Assembly: GCF_052857255.1 (NCBI RefSeq)
Contig: NC_135506.1
Span: 76,713,056 to 76,777,055 of the forward strand
Origin: Amblyomma americanum
Lineage: Eukaryota; Arthropoda; Arachnida; Ixodida; Ixodidae
DNA length: 64,000 nucleotides
Reading direction: 5' to 3'
The notes under the pieces are model-generated. The model was not told the DNA's origin. It did no database searches and saw only the letters and a program-made list of their open reading frames with translations. This document shows positions 1 to 11,884 of this stretch, piece after piece. Position numbers and translations under genes: made by a program. Every line of letters begins with the position of its first letter. The stretch's first letter is position 1.

Positions 1-44
1 GGCTGAAGCCAGTAGCAGCAACTTACCGAACCACCTCGCAAGAA

Positions 45-515
45 AAACATAAACAGCTGCACCCTGCCGGTACTTACCTGCGGGGCCGGAACTACTTGGC
101 TAAAGAAAAAAGCTCGAAACTAGCATGAGAACAGCACGCTGCGGCGAGCCATGGAAAGTATATGATACGGGATAGCTTTCACAGCCAGAAAGAGTGCAGA
201 GGGGATTAGAAAACAAACTGTACTTAAGGGAGCGTCCTTGCAGATATTGCGATGAAATGAGACTCCGGCGGGGCGTGCTATATGAAGGGCAGATGAGGGG
301 CGGTCTCTCAATAACAGAGTGAATTTCAAGGGGGAGGGAAACGTATAGCAGAGGACAGCTGATCGTAAGGGGGGCTGCTGAGATAAGGAAATAAGCTGGG
401 ACAGAGTAGCACAGCTCACGTAGGGCAGAGTTCATATGAGATAATACGTGGAGGACTTTTTTTCCTGCAGAGAAGGTAATTTGGGTCATGGAGAGCTTGA
501 TGAAGATGATAAAGG
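45..515 (+). mobile_element. RTE-like LINE, 3'-terminal fragment (decayed)
   Basis: This stretch aligns by eye, with gaps, to the RTE-like copy at 37,150-37,640. Shared landmarks in order are the 'ccggtact(c/t)acct' block, the 'gcgagccatggaaag' block, the region encoding the LRTTQRAMER-type C-terminus, and 'cctgcag' close to a GATGA-rich end at about 505-515. It is the part of an RTE-clade polyprotein downstream of the reverse transcriptase, plus a short 3' UTR. Stops and indels interrupt every frame, so it is a dead copy. The family call rests on the other copies in the window and on the (TGA)n-type tail usual for RTE elements. Confidence 0.6.
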
Positions 516-912
516 CAAGAAAGGGCAACATGCACTCAGACATGGTCATTCGTGGTGTTCATTCTGTTGTTTTCGACTATTTCATGCAGGCGAAACGACC
601 AGAAACACAGGGACAAATGGAAGAAGGATGTGCGTACTTAGCTTTTTTTTGTGAAGTGACGCAGCTGGGCGCCGTTTCAGACAGTTGGCTTCTGCGACCA
701 AATGCACTGTTATAGAACTGCGTGCGGTTGAACGTACTAACCTGAAGTACGCTCCTTCTAGCTTTGCTATAGGCTTTCCGGCATCGATATTAGCTGACCT
801 TTCGACTTGCTCCAGCTGGAGTATCGTGGTGGCCTGCAGGCAAAGGTGCCACCTTTTTCTTCTAATTAAGCAAACGCTGCATCTAAAAAAACACTACACT
901 CAATCATAATTC
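516..912. other. Unassigned spacer
   Basis: No convincing coding frame or repeat boundary is visible. Short frames around 448-909 lack good starts or family motifs. A block near 590-625 resembles a phrase often seen at ends of tick repeats, but I could not assign it. Confidence 0.3.
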
Positions 913-1008
913 TCACCGAGCAATATCCGGGGCACTTCACTACGGCGTGCATCATAGCCTGAGTCGCTTTGGGACGTTAAACTTCCACAAACCACAATCA
1001 CCGAGCAA
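913..1008 (+). repeat. Ruka-type SINE, 5'-truncated 74-bp copy with 11-bp TSD
   Basis: Bases 924-997 hold only the last third of the SINE (the 'cactacggcgt' and 'cctgagtcgctttgggacg' blocks, then a CA-rich tail). The insert is flanked by a perfect 11-bp direct repeat, tcaccgagcaa, at 913-923 and 998-1008. The tRNA-like head with A and B boxes is absent. Truncation at the 5' end with an intact 3' end and a TSD is what LINE-driven target-primed reverse transcription leaves. Confidence 0.8.
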
Positions 1009-1724
1009 AGTCTTGTCTTGTTCACTGCTCTAATGAATTCGAGCACTTTCCATCAAGCGAGGCTGATGACCTGGGCTTGTGTCTGGTTTGGCAATCGGCG
1101 ATCATTGTTCCAGTATAATTAATATCAAAGTTTTGGCGCACATTATGATGCACTGACATCAGAATTATTTCATGCTTACTATCGGAACCGGTGAGCGTGG
1201 AGGAATATGTAGTTCACTGACATATAGCCGACCTGTTTATCTTGCACAGAGCTGATACAACATTAGAGAGGAGCTGAGAACAACTCCACTCAATTATTGT
1301 TCATAGTAAAAACAGATTATGTAGCAAAATTTGACTACGCTGGCGTTTTTCCAGCAGCAAAAAGACGCATTTACTGCTGAGAAAATCATTACCGGGGATT
1401 CAGGCAAGCGCTTCTAGTTCCCTTGGCTGCCACCACGTGGCGCATGGCTTTGAATATTGAAGAATACTGCGTTGACGTCATCCGCAACATAATAAAGACA
1501 GAAAGCGACCGAGTGGCAGCAGAATAGATCATGTTAGGCCATTAGACTGAGCGGCACTGCTTGGGTAGTGTTAAGAATTCTTGGTAACGTGTATTGACAA
1601 ATTTTCGATTAACTCGATTAAATCTCGGGACATCTCCAAAATCACCATATCCAAGCCGGCAGCGATATAGGCTAGCCTCTGGAATCCGCGCAAACATAAT
1701 TATCTTGTCTTACTGCAATACACC
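1009..1724. other. Unassigned AT-rich spacer
   Basis: I see no gene, repeat boundary or RNA gene here. Confidence 0.3.
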
Positions 1725-2030
1725 CGCCGCGCTGGCTCAGTGGTTAAGGCGCTCGTCTATACCGAGCCGTAGTACCAAGGTTCGAAACCGACCGCTGCGG
1801 CCGCGTTTCGGTGGAGGTGAAACGCAAAAAGCGCCCGTGTGCTGTGCGATGTCAGTGCACGTTAAAGATCCCCAAGTGGTCGAAATTATTCCGCAGCCTT
1901 CCGCTACGGCATCTCTTTCTTCTTTCACTCTCTCCTTTCTTCCTTCCCTTACGGCGTGGTTCAGGTGTCCGCCGATATGTGAGACAATTACTGCGTCATT
2001 TCTTATCCCCCAAAACCAGTTTTCATTTTC
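1725..2030 (+). repeat. tRNA-derived SINE, long-tail type
   Basis: The head carries a pol III A-box-like 'tggctcagtggtt' near 1734 and a B-box-like 'ggttcgaaacc' near 1780. The body carries the conserved 'gtgcgatgtcagtgcacg' block and 'gtggtcgaaatt'. Unlike the short Ruka copies, the 3' half is a pyrimidine-rich stretch followed by a 'tcaggtgtccgccgata' block and 'actgcgtcatttctta'. The same tail occurs in the copies at 28.6, 63.4 and 63.7 kb, so two SINE subfamilies share one head. No clear TSD was found. Confidence 0.8.
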
Positions 2031-2124
2031 ATCTTGCCGCAGTGTGCAGCACAATTGGCCGGTGATAGCGGCGTCCATTTTATTTTCATTTTTTTTTGCT
2101 TCTTCTGCTTAGCAGAGCTTCATT

Positions 2125-2262
2125 TTGAGTTCAAGGAGGATGAACTTTATTTTCGTGGACCAAGAAGGCAGTTGGTGTGGGGTTATAGCCCCACCAAGCG
2201 GCCATGAGCCCGTGGCGTTCGGCGACTTCTAGGGCTCTTGTCACAACCCGGATCTGTGTGTC
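2125..2262 (-). mobile_element. LINE 3' end (C-terminal codons plus AATAAA)
   Basis: Read on the minus strand, an open stretch ends in ALEVAERHGLMAAWWGYNP and runs into AATAAAG. This is the layout of the extreme C-terminus and 3' end of an RNase H-type LINE. The piece is short and has no diagnostic catalytic motif, so the call is tentative. Confidence 0.35.
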
Positions 2263-3105
2263 AAGTAGCGTCTTTATTTTTAGAGCGCAATTATCTATTC
2301 GCACAAACCAACCTCACTTTGTGTCCCTCCACCAGGGAAATTGGGCGTGAGAAATGGAAAAGCGCAGTAACTGAGGCACTTCTCGGAGAACAGTCCAACT
2401 GCGTCGTGAAAGATGCCGTGAGGGAGAGAGAAAGGAAGAAAGAGGCATCGTAGTGGACATATAAGTAGAAAGACACGTAGGCACGTGCTGTGCCGAGTTT
2501 TATTCAACCGGTTGCGAAATGTGGATTTCCATTGTGCACCTTCAAGTCATTTTCTCTCCTTCGAATGAGTCTGGCCACTCCTACCACGGGCGCTGCAGTC
2601 TGGAATGTCATTTTACCGTCTTTCTGTCCTCCCACCGCGGTGATCACGTGACTGATTCGTCCTACTGCTGCGCACAAAAACGCCGTTTTGAACTCGGCCA
2701 CGGCAGCCTGTTGCTGTATATTTTGATTTATTCTCCACGTAGAAATTGATAATCAATCAATACACTCTTTGCCATAAATGAGACTCGCAGAGGTTACTGA
2801 ACGCGGTGACGTTACATGGGGTATATACCTAGAAGATTTTTTTTTAATTTCAGCTTTGCGGGTCAGCATAGCTTCGATGCGCCCTTCTCTGGGTCCACCA
2901 CAACGTGAGCAGTTGCATCGGCTTCGACGACAGAGCGCAGGGCTAATGGGACAGGCACCGGGCATTATTCTCACACAGATAAATAACCCTGTAATAACGC
3001 CGCGAACTTTGACAGAATCACTATCGGTACTCAAGCGCCAATAACAGCTTGATATGCTCTTATCAGGGCTCAGCAGAGAGAACACACATACGATCAGGGG
3101 GAGGC
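2263..3105. other. Unassigned spacer
   Basis: Several short frames occur on both strands but none has a recognisable domain, and stop-free length is at the chance level. Confidence 0.3.
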
Positions 3106-3109
3106 AGCA

Positions 3110-3277
3110 CGAACCAGCGGAGATCCGGACACGCAGCTGCGGATAGTCCGGACGGTACGCGAGTCAGCGAAAGCCAGTGGAGCCTTGTATTAGGGGAGCC
3201 ACCTAACCTGCATCGATAACCGTCCCCTCAACCTCTTCCCTTTGTGAAATAAAGTTTTCTTCTACTACTACTGCTAA
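3110..3277 (+). mobile_element. LINE 3' end with (TAC)n tail
   Basis: The frame QLRIVRTVRESAKASGALY followed by a stop, a GC-rich short 3' UTR, AATAAAG at about 3249, and a short (TAC)n run at the end match the 3' terminus of a tick LINE. Only the last codons survive. The family inside the RNase H LINEs cannot be fixed. Confidence 0.45.
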
Positions 3278-4411
3278 TCCTACCCTCATCGCCAGCTCCT
3301 CTGTAGATAAGCAAAAAGTCATTAAAAGATATATCCAGAGTTTTAATATTGTTCTTTAGTGCTTATTTTCCATAAGTTCTATTCGCTAGTTTACGATAGC
3401 TCATAATGCGCAGTAATGGTCAGCTGTGACGACATCGATCTCTTGCAAAATTATCAGTAGACATCCCATACGCCGGTATAGACAGCCTGTAGAAAGTCAA
3501 TAGACAAAACTGTCCAAAGAACTTTTAAAAGACTAGCTGTACCGCATTCTTCACTGGACCGCCCACCCCCAAGAGTACTTAGGGCATGGAGCAAAGAAAG
3601 ATCAGAATCAGAAGGGAGCATTACGTCATGCAAGCTAAGCAATCCTGAAGCCGTTCCCTTTATTCTTCATCTCTCCGAAGCACGTCCCAGCCTTGACCAA
3701 TAAAACGCGCCACGGGATGTCACGTGGGGACCGACCTTCTCCCTGTTATTTTTCAAGATTAGGCTTCGCAGTTATCATGTGAGGCTCCCTTCTGAGTTCC
3801 TCTTCTTCCAAGATCTAGTGTCGTCACTTGGAACGATTCTTTTCCCTAATTCATTATTTTGCTTTTCTGCCATAAATAGTCGTGCTCTGTTACGTCATGA
3901 TTGACAGCTAAAGAAGCAGTGTCATTCGTCGGCTACGGTATCGAAGGTGGAGATGAGCACAACCACAAACGAGACACTCTCATAAGCATTGTTTAAAAAA
4001 AGGTAAAACAGCACTTAGGACACGGGCAAAGAGGAGCAGTACACCCTGAATACGGTGGTTGCGTTGCGTACTCTTTTGTGCCTCTACACATAATGATTTT
4101 TTGTTTGTTTTTAGTGTGCATTACCATCCCTCCTAGATATTCTTCTCAGCTACCGAAAGCGTCCAATCCAGGTCCCGCGTGGGTCATTTACTTGCACGAG
4201 TGAATTCCCACGTGCCCAGAGGAATAGAATTCTGATTATCCAGTAGGCGCAAAATATAGGTTTCGAGTACGACATACTACGCAGAAGCAGACAGCCGTGT
4301 CGTTCACTAGGTTGAAGTCATTCCTAACATCTATCGCAGTTATAAGTATGAAGTACGTCACACTCCCAACCTCTATCAGTTGTTGTAGGTATACTACGGA
4401 TAAATAAGGCG
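3278..4411. other. Unassigned spacer
   Basis: I see no gene or repeat with a definable boundary. Confidence 0.3.
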
Positions 4412-4615
4412 CTAGAGCTGCTCCTTACAAAAGAAATCCAGAAGACTACGTCCCGATGTCTTGCATTCCGGAGGTCTTCCCGTGGGACGTATCCGTCTAA
4501 CCAAAGGTTGCGGTTTCAATTCCTTCCGGAGGTCACGGGGTGATCGCTGGCGACTTAAAGCCTGCGGGCATTCCCACAGTAGGTGTTCAGGGGTAGCCCG
4601 TTCTAGCACTGCCTG
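4412..4615 (-). pseudogene. RNase H-type LINE C-terminus, fragment
   Basis: The minus-strand frame contains ATPEHLLWECP near its beginning and ends LLDFFCKEQL before a stop at 4412-4414. The 'H-x-x-W-x-C-P' pattern is the second half of the small CCHC-like finger downstream of RNase H in these LINEs; the first two cysteines are not visible here. The frame stays open to 5029, but residues upstream of about 4615 do not resemble a LINE, so I give only the similar part. Confidence 0.35.
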
Positions 4616-6720
4616 TATAGAATCCCGTGGAATACCGTCGAGCAAGTAGGCGAACAAGGGCAAGAAGGCGCCGCCCCGCCTGGGACCCTGAGGAAACCGA
4701 AGCCCGCTTCCGGAAGGAGCGTCTCGCCGTATGAATGAAGCGGATGTCCGGGCACTCCCAGTCTCCGGTTGCTCCTTCGCCGCGCGCATTTTACTCGTAT
4801 TCGCGTAAATAAAGGGATACAAAAATATTGACCCGGGAGCAGTGACCTTGTATCGCTTGCTGTTTATTCTACTTGAAGCGCCTTCCGCCCCAAGTTTCGG
4901 CCAACGCTTCGGACAATGGAGAAAGATCCCAAGAAACTTGGAAATTTCCGTGCTTTTTTTTTCTTCTTTCACTGCGGGAAACTCTAGCTTAGATCGAACT
5001 ACGGAAGCAAACAAGCTCTCTCTCGGCACACCCAGCCGCTCTCATTTCCTGTCAATTATTTGCGTTTCCCGTTTTTTTTCTTTGTGGCCTGCTTTTATTT
5101 TCTACGCTTCCTCCTTTTTTCGCGTCACTCCAAAACAGGAAGAAAAAAAAAGTATGGGAGGCAGGAAATAGAGCGGCCGTGGGAAGCTTCTCATCAACAC
5201 CAAAGTATTGATCTACCAACGCAGGTTTATGTAAGTTTCCGTGTTTTGTGCTGCTCGTTCTATTCAGACCGAACTTTCGGCTCCCATTTGCGACCTAACA
5301 CGTATTTGCCTTACTCAAAGTTGAATCAAGCCTTTCGCTGCCAAACTGGGTCAAGACGACCCCCAACAGGGTTCCTGGTTCGTGATTAAACCGAAGGCTA
5401 ATAATTATAGTGCATGCATGCATTCTGTCAGATTCGTGATTGTGAGCGTGAGTGTGTTAATATGAATTCTGACTTTTATCAAAGGAGCCATTTCTGTTGA
5501 TTTCTTCGATCTGTCATGTTCCTGAGGCCCGCTAGTGCTCGACAGTACACTTCGGTGATATGCCTAGAGTTGATTAGTAAAGAGATCGCTGCTAGAGAGG
5601 CTGCTTGGCTTAGGGAGATTTACCGAAAACTCTGGGATATGCCGAAAAGCCTTCCGCAGACTGTGAGCACAGACGCGTGGCTCTCACAAAACGTTGTCCC
5701 CAACGTACCATACTCAGGGTGCCCAAGAATACTGCGTGCCATTAGCCCCCAATTTTCCACACCTGTGGCCTGTTCCTTAACCTACGGCAAATGGTACAGC
5801 GGACAGCAGTGTCAAAAGAAGTAGATGTCCGACGATAATAATGATGCGGAAACCGCATCACTCTGTTGGCTGTACTGTTATGCAGAACATGCTCATCTAA
5901 AAATAACCAGAGTGCGCAAATTGGGGAAAATAATTAGAAAAAGGCGTCTCACCTTCAGAACTGTTAACATATGGCAACCATTTTATGTCCCGAACTTTTT
6001 TGTTTTAACGATGCAACTCTGGAAAATATTATAAACTCTGAAATCAATTAGGGCGGATGGAAATATGCCTTAGCACTGCAATGACCGTAGTTCCCACCAT
6101 CATAATCCTGTGTTGTGAAAAAGACGGTAGCTGAGCCTCCGGATCAAGTGAGCGGCCTAGGGCACTTAGTCTGAAAGGCAGCACAGTTAAAACAACGCTA
6201 CATTTTCATAATGAACATTGAAAAGACATATGAGGTCAGGAATTTCTCCGTACAAGACAGTAATTTTCATCTATGTATTTATTTCATTTGCATGATACTG
6301 TGACATGTCCAATTTTCGTGAACAAAAATTTTTAATATTGCAAAATAGTAAGGTACTGTTATGGAAATATTAAAGGTAATAATAAATTCTTCCGATATTA
6401 GCAAAATCTTTCTTTTGAAGTGTTTCCATCGATCGCATAGAACAGTTAAGACTGGCATAAAAAACCAATGGGAACGCTTTTGACTATAACGAAAACGCTA
6501 CTAGAAAAAAAATTCAAGCCTTCCGACGGAAGCTCCGCGGGTATATTGATTGTTGTATTGAAATCTTCGAATATATGAAAAAATTGCGTTCATAAACTGT
6601 TTCCCGTTCAAAAATGCTTTTGTCCATAATTGTTGGGTATGGTTTCAAGCGACACAAGCAGCGAGAACAAAGAAAAAGAATACTTCTCGATAACACGATG
6701 AAATTAGTGCAATAAACATA
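4616..6720. other. Unassigned spacer
   Basis: The region contains homopolymer-rich stretches and short frames (for example 5516-5824) with no recognisable domain, signal peptide or repeat match within the window. From 6040 on it is AT-rich. Confidence 0.3.
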
Positions 6721-6820
6721 NNNNNNNNNNNNNNNNNNNNNNNNNNNNNNNNNNNNNNNNNNNNNNNNNNNNNNNNNNNNNNNNNNNNNNNNNNNNNNNN
6801 NNNNNNNNNNNNNNNNNNNN
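6721..6820. other. Assembly gap, 100 N
   Basis: There are exactly 100 unknown bases. The 19 bases before it (6702-6720) recur just after it (6828-6846), so the two contig ends probably overlap and the gap may contain no missing DNA. Confidence 0.95.
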
Positions 6821-6846
6821 ACGAAGCAATTAGTGCAATAAACATA

Positions 6847-7404
6847 ATTATATATTTTGGTACTAGATTATTTGCATATTAAGGTAAAAACGCAATGCGA
6901 TGCAAAAGCCCGAAACTACCGACTGAAAAATTCGGAAGGGTTTCGGCGGTTTGAGACGCTGCACGTATTCTCGTAATCTGACAATCCTCAGCACAGCAAA
7001 TAATGACCCAACTAACGCTGCGACTTGGAAGAAGGTTTCCGCTACGGCAATTTCCAAATTTTCTCCTCTAATTTTCTCCTCTCTGGAAGCACAATTCTCT
7101 TCAGGAAGGAGATAAACATGTAAGACGTAGTTAAAAAAAGCTGTTCCATCACGAATGAATAACCAACACGCCCAAGTTGCTGTCAAGAAAAGGTGGTTCG
7201 GGGCGCCCTGACTGTTTTCTCGATTGGTTTGACAGAGCAGTGCCTCTGTGTTTTGACTACGCGAGATAACATACAGTTTTAAATACGAAACATTTCCACA
7301 GCTAACCATTCGCTTTTTCATGGAGTCCGGTGTTGGGTGAGTAATCTTATCAAACTGGGCCCGGAAGACAAAGACGAAGGCAACCTCGTTACAACACATG
7401 GCAA
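6847..7404. other. Unassigned spacer
   Basis: A 184-codon minus-strand frame (6863-7417) covers this stretch. I recognise no family, and the protein shows no coherent domain pattern. It overlaps the LINE end that begins near 7405, which argues against it being a gene. Confidence 0.3.
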
Positions 7405-7995
7405 CATGGTGCCGCAACTAAATGTTTACCTCTACAGGCCTGGTCTGGCGATCTCCCCATTGTGTCCGTATTGTGCTGAGCCGGAAACAATAGAGCACTT
7501 CCTTCTCTTTTGTCGTCGCTACTCATCGATCCGGAGGCGACTGTTAGAGGTCCCAATGAAAAATCTCAATTTGAGTCTCTCTTCTGCGGTTGTTCTGTCC
7601 CTTGGCGCTTCTATGCTTGGCCATACCAATGGGTATGTTTGCTCTGCCGTTCAAAACTATCTCCTAGAATTAAAACGTCTACCTTCATAAGCTTTCGTAG
7701 TGCCCATACCATCATAAGCTTTCGTATTTGGGTAACTACTTTTTGCAATTCCTACTCCCTCTCTCTCTCAATCTCTCTTTTTTTTTAACTGATTCCCTTA
7801 CCTAATTTTCAGTTTGTTAGGTCGCCCTAACCTCCTGCAACCTCCTCTGCTACGGAAACAGAGTTACACAATTTTTGTTAGGTCATCCCACGCTTGCCAT
7901 ATGCAATCTGCAATTTAAATAGTCACCGCCTGGTTATGGCCAATCCCCCTTGTGGGTGTGCGCCATTTTGTGAGGGGAACAACAACAACAACATG
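7405..7995 (+). mobile_element. RNase H-type LINE, 5'-truncated 3' end with (CAA)n tail
   Basis: The frame ending at 7690 holds the C-terminal zinc finger CPYCAEPETIEHFLLFC (pattern C-x2-C-x7-H-x4-C), followed by SSIRRRLL and ending VQNYLLELKRLPS. This is the tail of a LINE of the I/LOA-like, RNase H-carrying group. A 3' UTR of about 300 bp follows and ends in (CAA)n at about 7980-7993. In the UTR the 14-mer cataagctttcgta occurs twice (near 7686 and 7710), a small direct duplication. Reverse transcriptase and RNase H are absent, so the copy is dead. Confidence 0.6.
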
Positions 7996-9152
7996 GCTTC
8001 TGTAAGAGATACTGCCTTGCGTAGCGTACCCTCAGCGGCCAACCACACACCTTTTATTCTGGAAGCTCTTTTACATTCAAAGCATTTAAGACATGCTAAA
8101 GAGGCAGTGGGGTGTTCCCTTTTGTTCTCTTTTCTTTTCTTTTAATGCACAAATCTACTTCAGGACTTTCAGACCACATTTCAGCCCATCTCCCCGAGTC
8201 CGGACTGCGAAGCACACCCGGAAAACAATACAGATCAACCCCGCCTTTGACAGAGTGCGCTGTATGGAACATGACCACGTAATAACGTGCACTGCACACT
8301 GAGCCGTGTAGGAGGATTTGCAGGTAATCCAGGATATTCAGTCAAGCTTGTGTGAGCAGACAGAAGAAGTGGACGAAGCAGAAGATATTGCCACCGTTCA
8401 GCACGTGGGGTCTGCGGACAACCGGTGGAAGTAAACTTATGCATTAGTTGCGTTCAGCGTTTGTGTTTCCGCAAATTTCATTCCTGCTTACCGTTTTCTT
8501 TCAGGTACCGAGACTTTACTTTTTTCTTCTTCTATCACTTTCATCTTTAGCTAGCTTCCATCTATGCCGTAATCGGATTCTCAAATAAATAATTCACATT
8601 GGGGAATTCTTGACCCTGAAGCTTGCGCTTTTGAAAACTCAGTGGAGGAAAGCGCAGCTGTAGAATACTGCAAAAAGAAAAAAAAAAGCAGACAATACAT
8701 ACAGTCCTATTCAAATGTCTTCAGGCCACGGGGTTTGCTTTGGAGCCGTGTTGAAAATTGGAGCTTCGACATGTTCGAAGCTCCTAATGTCCGGGAGGGT
8801 AGTAAAACCTTTCTTCTAGCTCCTCCGAACTTCTCAAGATTCAGGGGTGCCATAACTGCCCAAATATACGGCTCAGAAGTGAACCGAACTTCCTGAAGAC
8901 TTTTGAGCAGGACGTCACTTCTGTTACGACCGCAGCAGACAGTTTCACTATTAATCCAGGCTTGTGATTCTTCCGCGAAGATATAGAAACTATCGTGTGA
9001 ACGTACTTTTGTCACACCTTCAAACAGAGTGTATAAAAGCCGGACAAGGCCACTCACTATACGTGGCACTCTTTTTATTAATTTTTTTCTCAGATTTTGC
9101 AAATGCCAAGGCTTTACGCAGTACAGTGAGGTCTTGACTTTTTGTTTTTGGC
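7996..9152. other. Unassigned spacer
   Basis: There is no gene I can support. A TATAAAAG at 9032-9039 is the only promoter-like element, and no coding frame or convincing initiator follows it. Confidence 0.25.
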
Positions 9153-9174
9153 GGGGGGGGGGGGGGGGGGGGGG
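9153..9174. repeat. Poly(G) tract, 22 bp
   Basis: An uninterrupted run of 22 G. It is one of about a dozen long G or C runs in the window. Confidence 0.95.
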
Positions 9175-10446
9175 CGCAGAATTGTAGTGCAAATGGTGCC
9201 AAAGTTTGCGTCTGCTTCTAAAAGATACGCTGAACTCCAAGACATCATTGATGATTTTATAAAATTTTCTCAGATTTTTTTATACCTCCGTGGATGTGTA
9301 AATTTAGGTTTCATAAGTCCAATGCACGCTTTAACTTGCGTAAGGCAGCGTCACAAGCCTTCGGGAGAAAAACCGAATGTCGTCTGTGGAAACGTAGCCG
9401 CTGCAAAAATTTGTTTCAAGACACTTGCACAAGCACAACACGGGACGCAACGACAATGGAACACACACAGACGAAAGTTTGAGCAGTTGCTTAGTTAAAA
9501 TACAGATCCCATATTGCGCTCCCCTGAGCTGTCTTGCTTGTTTCTATGTGATCCTGTCGTTAACTTCTCCGAGTGTGATAAGGAAGTGCACAAAAAAAAA
9601 ATTGTTGCGTCTCAGGAATCGTTTAAAAACCGATCTTTCCAACCTTGACTATTCCGTCACAGGTAACGATAAACTAATGTTTAAACTAAGCATAGAAGCG
9701 TAAAATAGCTTATCACGACACAAACGAGACGAGGTGTACATGTATTAATTGCTGTCTTCCGTCTCCATTAATTTTCACAGCACTTTTATATACCTGCGTG
9801 GCTTAATATTGGTGTAGCACAAAGACGCGTACGTGGCAGCTTACAAGCTTGCTTAAATATTAGTAAAGTCCCAAATGTGTTTGATTCGCATATTACGAAG
9901 AAAACCAACGCAAGTATACAAAGTTTGGTCCATGTGGAAAATACTCCGTCAGGTTGTGTTCGGAAAGCAGGCATAAACGCTACATCAGACACAAATAACT
10001 CCCATTGGCTCTGAAACCTGTCGACGTCCATTGGTGCGCAAATTTACCGATCGTTATACGGCTGCGTTGCGAATTAAGCGTCAGAGACGAAAATAGCAAT
10101 TATAGTTGACGCTGTCAGGAGACTATGAATCGTGTACTGCGCACTGAACTTAGCTAAGAAAACGTTCTTTATTGCATAGCGTTTTGGTGCATAGCGAAAC
10201 AAAATAGAAAGAAAAAAATATACAAATCCTACAAATGCATTCTCGCGCCACCTATCGGTGACTCGAAGAAACGAACTACAGCTATCGCGTTGCTCTTCTA
10301 TTACTTTGTTTCTTTTCCCAGCGAGTCCAGTCAGTGAGCCGGATAAAAGGAACGTCAATTCCAATCGAACACCGCGCTGCGGGAAGATGAGACACGTGTG
10401 CTTTAACCGCCATTTCCTTCCCTTCACGGCCAGGCCTGGGACGTTT
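9175..10446. other. Unassigned spacer
   Basis: Only short frames on both strands, without recognisable domains or repeat boundaries. Confidence 0.3.
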
Positions 10447-10473
10447 AATAAAGCTCTCTCTCTCTCTCTCTCT
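10447..10473 (+). repeat. AATAAA plus (CT)10, probable retroelement 3' tail
   Basis: AATAAA at 10,447-10,452 is followed directly by ten CT units. This matches the style of 3' end seen on the LINE at 54.87 kb. The sequence upstream shows no coding similarity, so the parent element is unknown. Confidence 0.35.
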
Positions 10474-11269
10474 GTCATCTCCCTCCCAAACATTTTCAAT
10501 GCAGAATGGCGCGACCAGTCAACGGTCGACCTCTGAGCCCGTGTAAAGTAAACAAACCTCTGCTTATTAAATACCAGGGCGACGACCTCTCCAGAAATTG
10601 CTAACCAGTTCCTGTATAGTCAAAGCAGATTGGATGTTTTCCGAACTCTCTAATGTTTTTCTTTTATGTGATCAACACGATGAGCTGGGTATTTCTGGCT
10701 GGTATCAGCGTAAGTGGAACCATTTATGAACTAAATCAAATAAAATAAAACGTCATAAATGGCGGTGCATTACTTAGTGCAGCTCATAAAGATGGCGAAC
10801 CCGTTCTCGCCCACGAACAACAGTAAAGGGACATGTAGCCAAATCTCGAAGCATGAAGCTTATGTGAATAAAAATTTTCAGTTCACAACAGGCGTTCAAG
10901 TGCGCAGTCACTTAGCACACAAAATGTAGGGTCGGAAGCGTCAGAGCGCGTGCTTAATGGAAATCCGGAGGCAGTCGTTCACTTGCGAAAGCAATCTCCA
11001 TTGTTAAGCACACGCCTCAGGATTCTCTATGAACCACAAACACAGCTTATCGGAGCTTGGGTGACCTGTTGGCGCTGCGACGAATATATTGAGGACTTCG
11101 GTCTCGGGGTAAAGATAAAAGTGCTACAATTAAGACATTTCCCAATTTCAGCGCAGTTAGCATGCCTTCATCTAACTTACTTTTTCTTTAAAACCGACGG
11201 CCTGTGTGGAATTCTAGATGTCATAATACATTTAGGAAACTATTTCCCTTCAGAGGACCCAGTTTCGCG
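10474..11269. other. Unassigned spacer
   Basis: No supported feature seen. The frame 10,950-11,456 runs into the GC island and looks like a low-stop artefact of composition. Confidence 0.3.
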
Positions 11270-11732
11270 CATCCTCCGCAAGGGGCGCGATCGTCCGCCG
11301 TTAGCGCGCAGACGACAAAACATTGCCGTCGGCGCGCGACCGGGCGTCGTCTGCTCACGTTGTGTGCGTCGTCTGCACAAGTGCCCAGGGTGCGGCAGTG
11401 CCGACGGCGTACAGAGTGCAAATAAAGCAGCCAGAAAGAAGCAAAATAATCGATAGCTCCCAGCAGCGGTGCCCCGTTTTGTATTTATATCCGTGCCCTC
11501 GCGTGAGTCACTGTCCCGTCGCCGCCAGCGCGCATGCGCTGTCCGGCGCGCGCCTTAACGACCGCCAGTCGGCGGCGCCGTGTCGTCGAGGCCACGACGC
11601 CGACTACGTTGGGAGCGTGCGCGCGCGCTTCCTAGTGTCGTCGTCGCAGCCGCTGCCGTAGTCCCTCCTTTGGCTCGCGTGATAGGGAACGGCGCGGCGT
11701 CGCAAACGTGTTATAACCCCCCCCCCCCCCCC
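11270..11732. other. CpG-rich island ending in poly(C)16
   Basis: By eye this stretch is far richer in CG dinucleotides than the flanks. It ends in 16 C at 11,717-11,732. Frames overlap on both strands without any recognisable domain. It could be a promoter or first-exon region, but no splice or start pattern supports a gene. Confidence 0.35.
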
Positions 11733-11884
11733 GCCTCTCCACGAAAACCGAGCAGCATTGCGGAAGCTGGAGTTGGTGTCAACAGATCAGGGGTTCAGGC
11801 TCGCACAACCGCCTGCACGTGTAAAAACTGCTCGTGGTTGGCCGGAACACTGAGTGCTGGACAAATGTACCAGCCAGTCACTGC

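Noticed and set aside
1734..1800. tRNA-like A and B boxes that could be read as tRNA genes (also at 12.1, 46.0, 47.7, 53.5 and 63.4 kb)
   Set aside because: Each is the head of a SINE with the same downstream body. No cloverleaf with a proper anticodon arm and acceptor stem is completed.
6863..7417. 184-codon minus-strand frame
   Set aside because: No recognisable family, and its beginning overlaps the LINE 3' end on the other strand.
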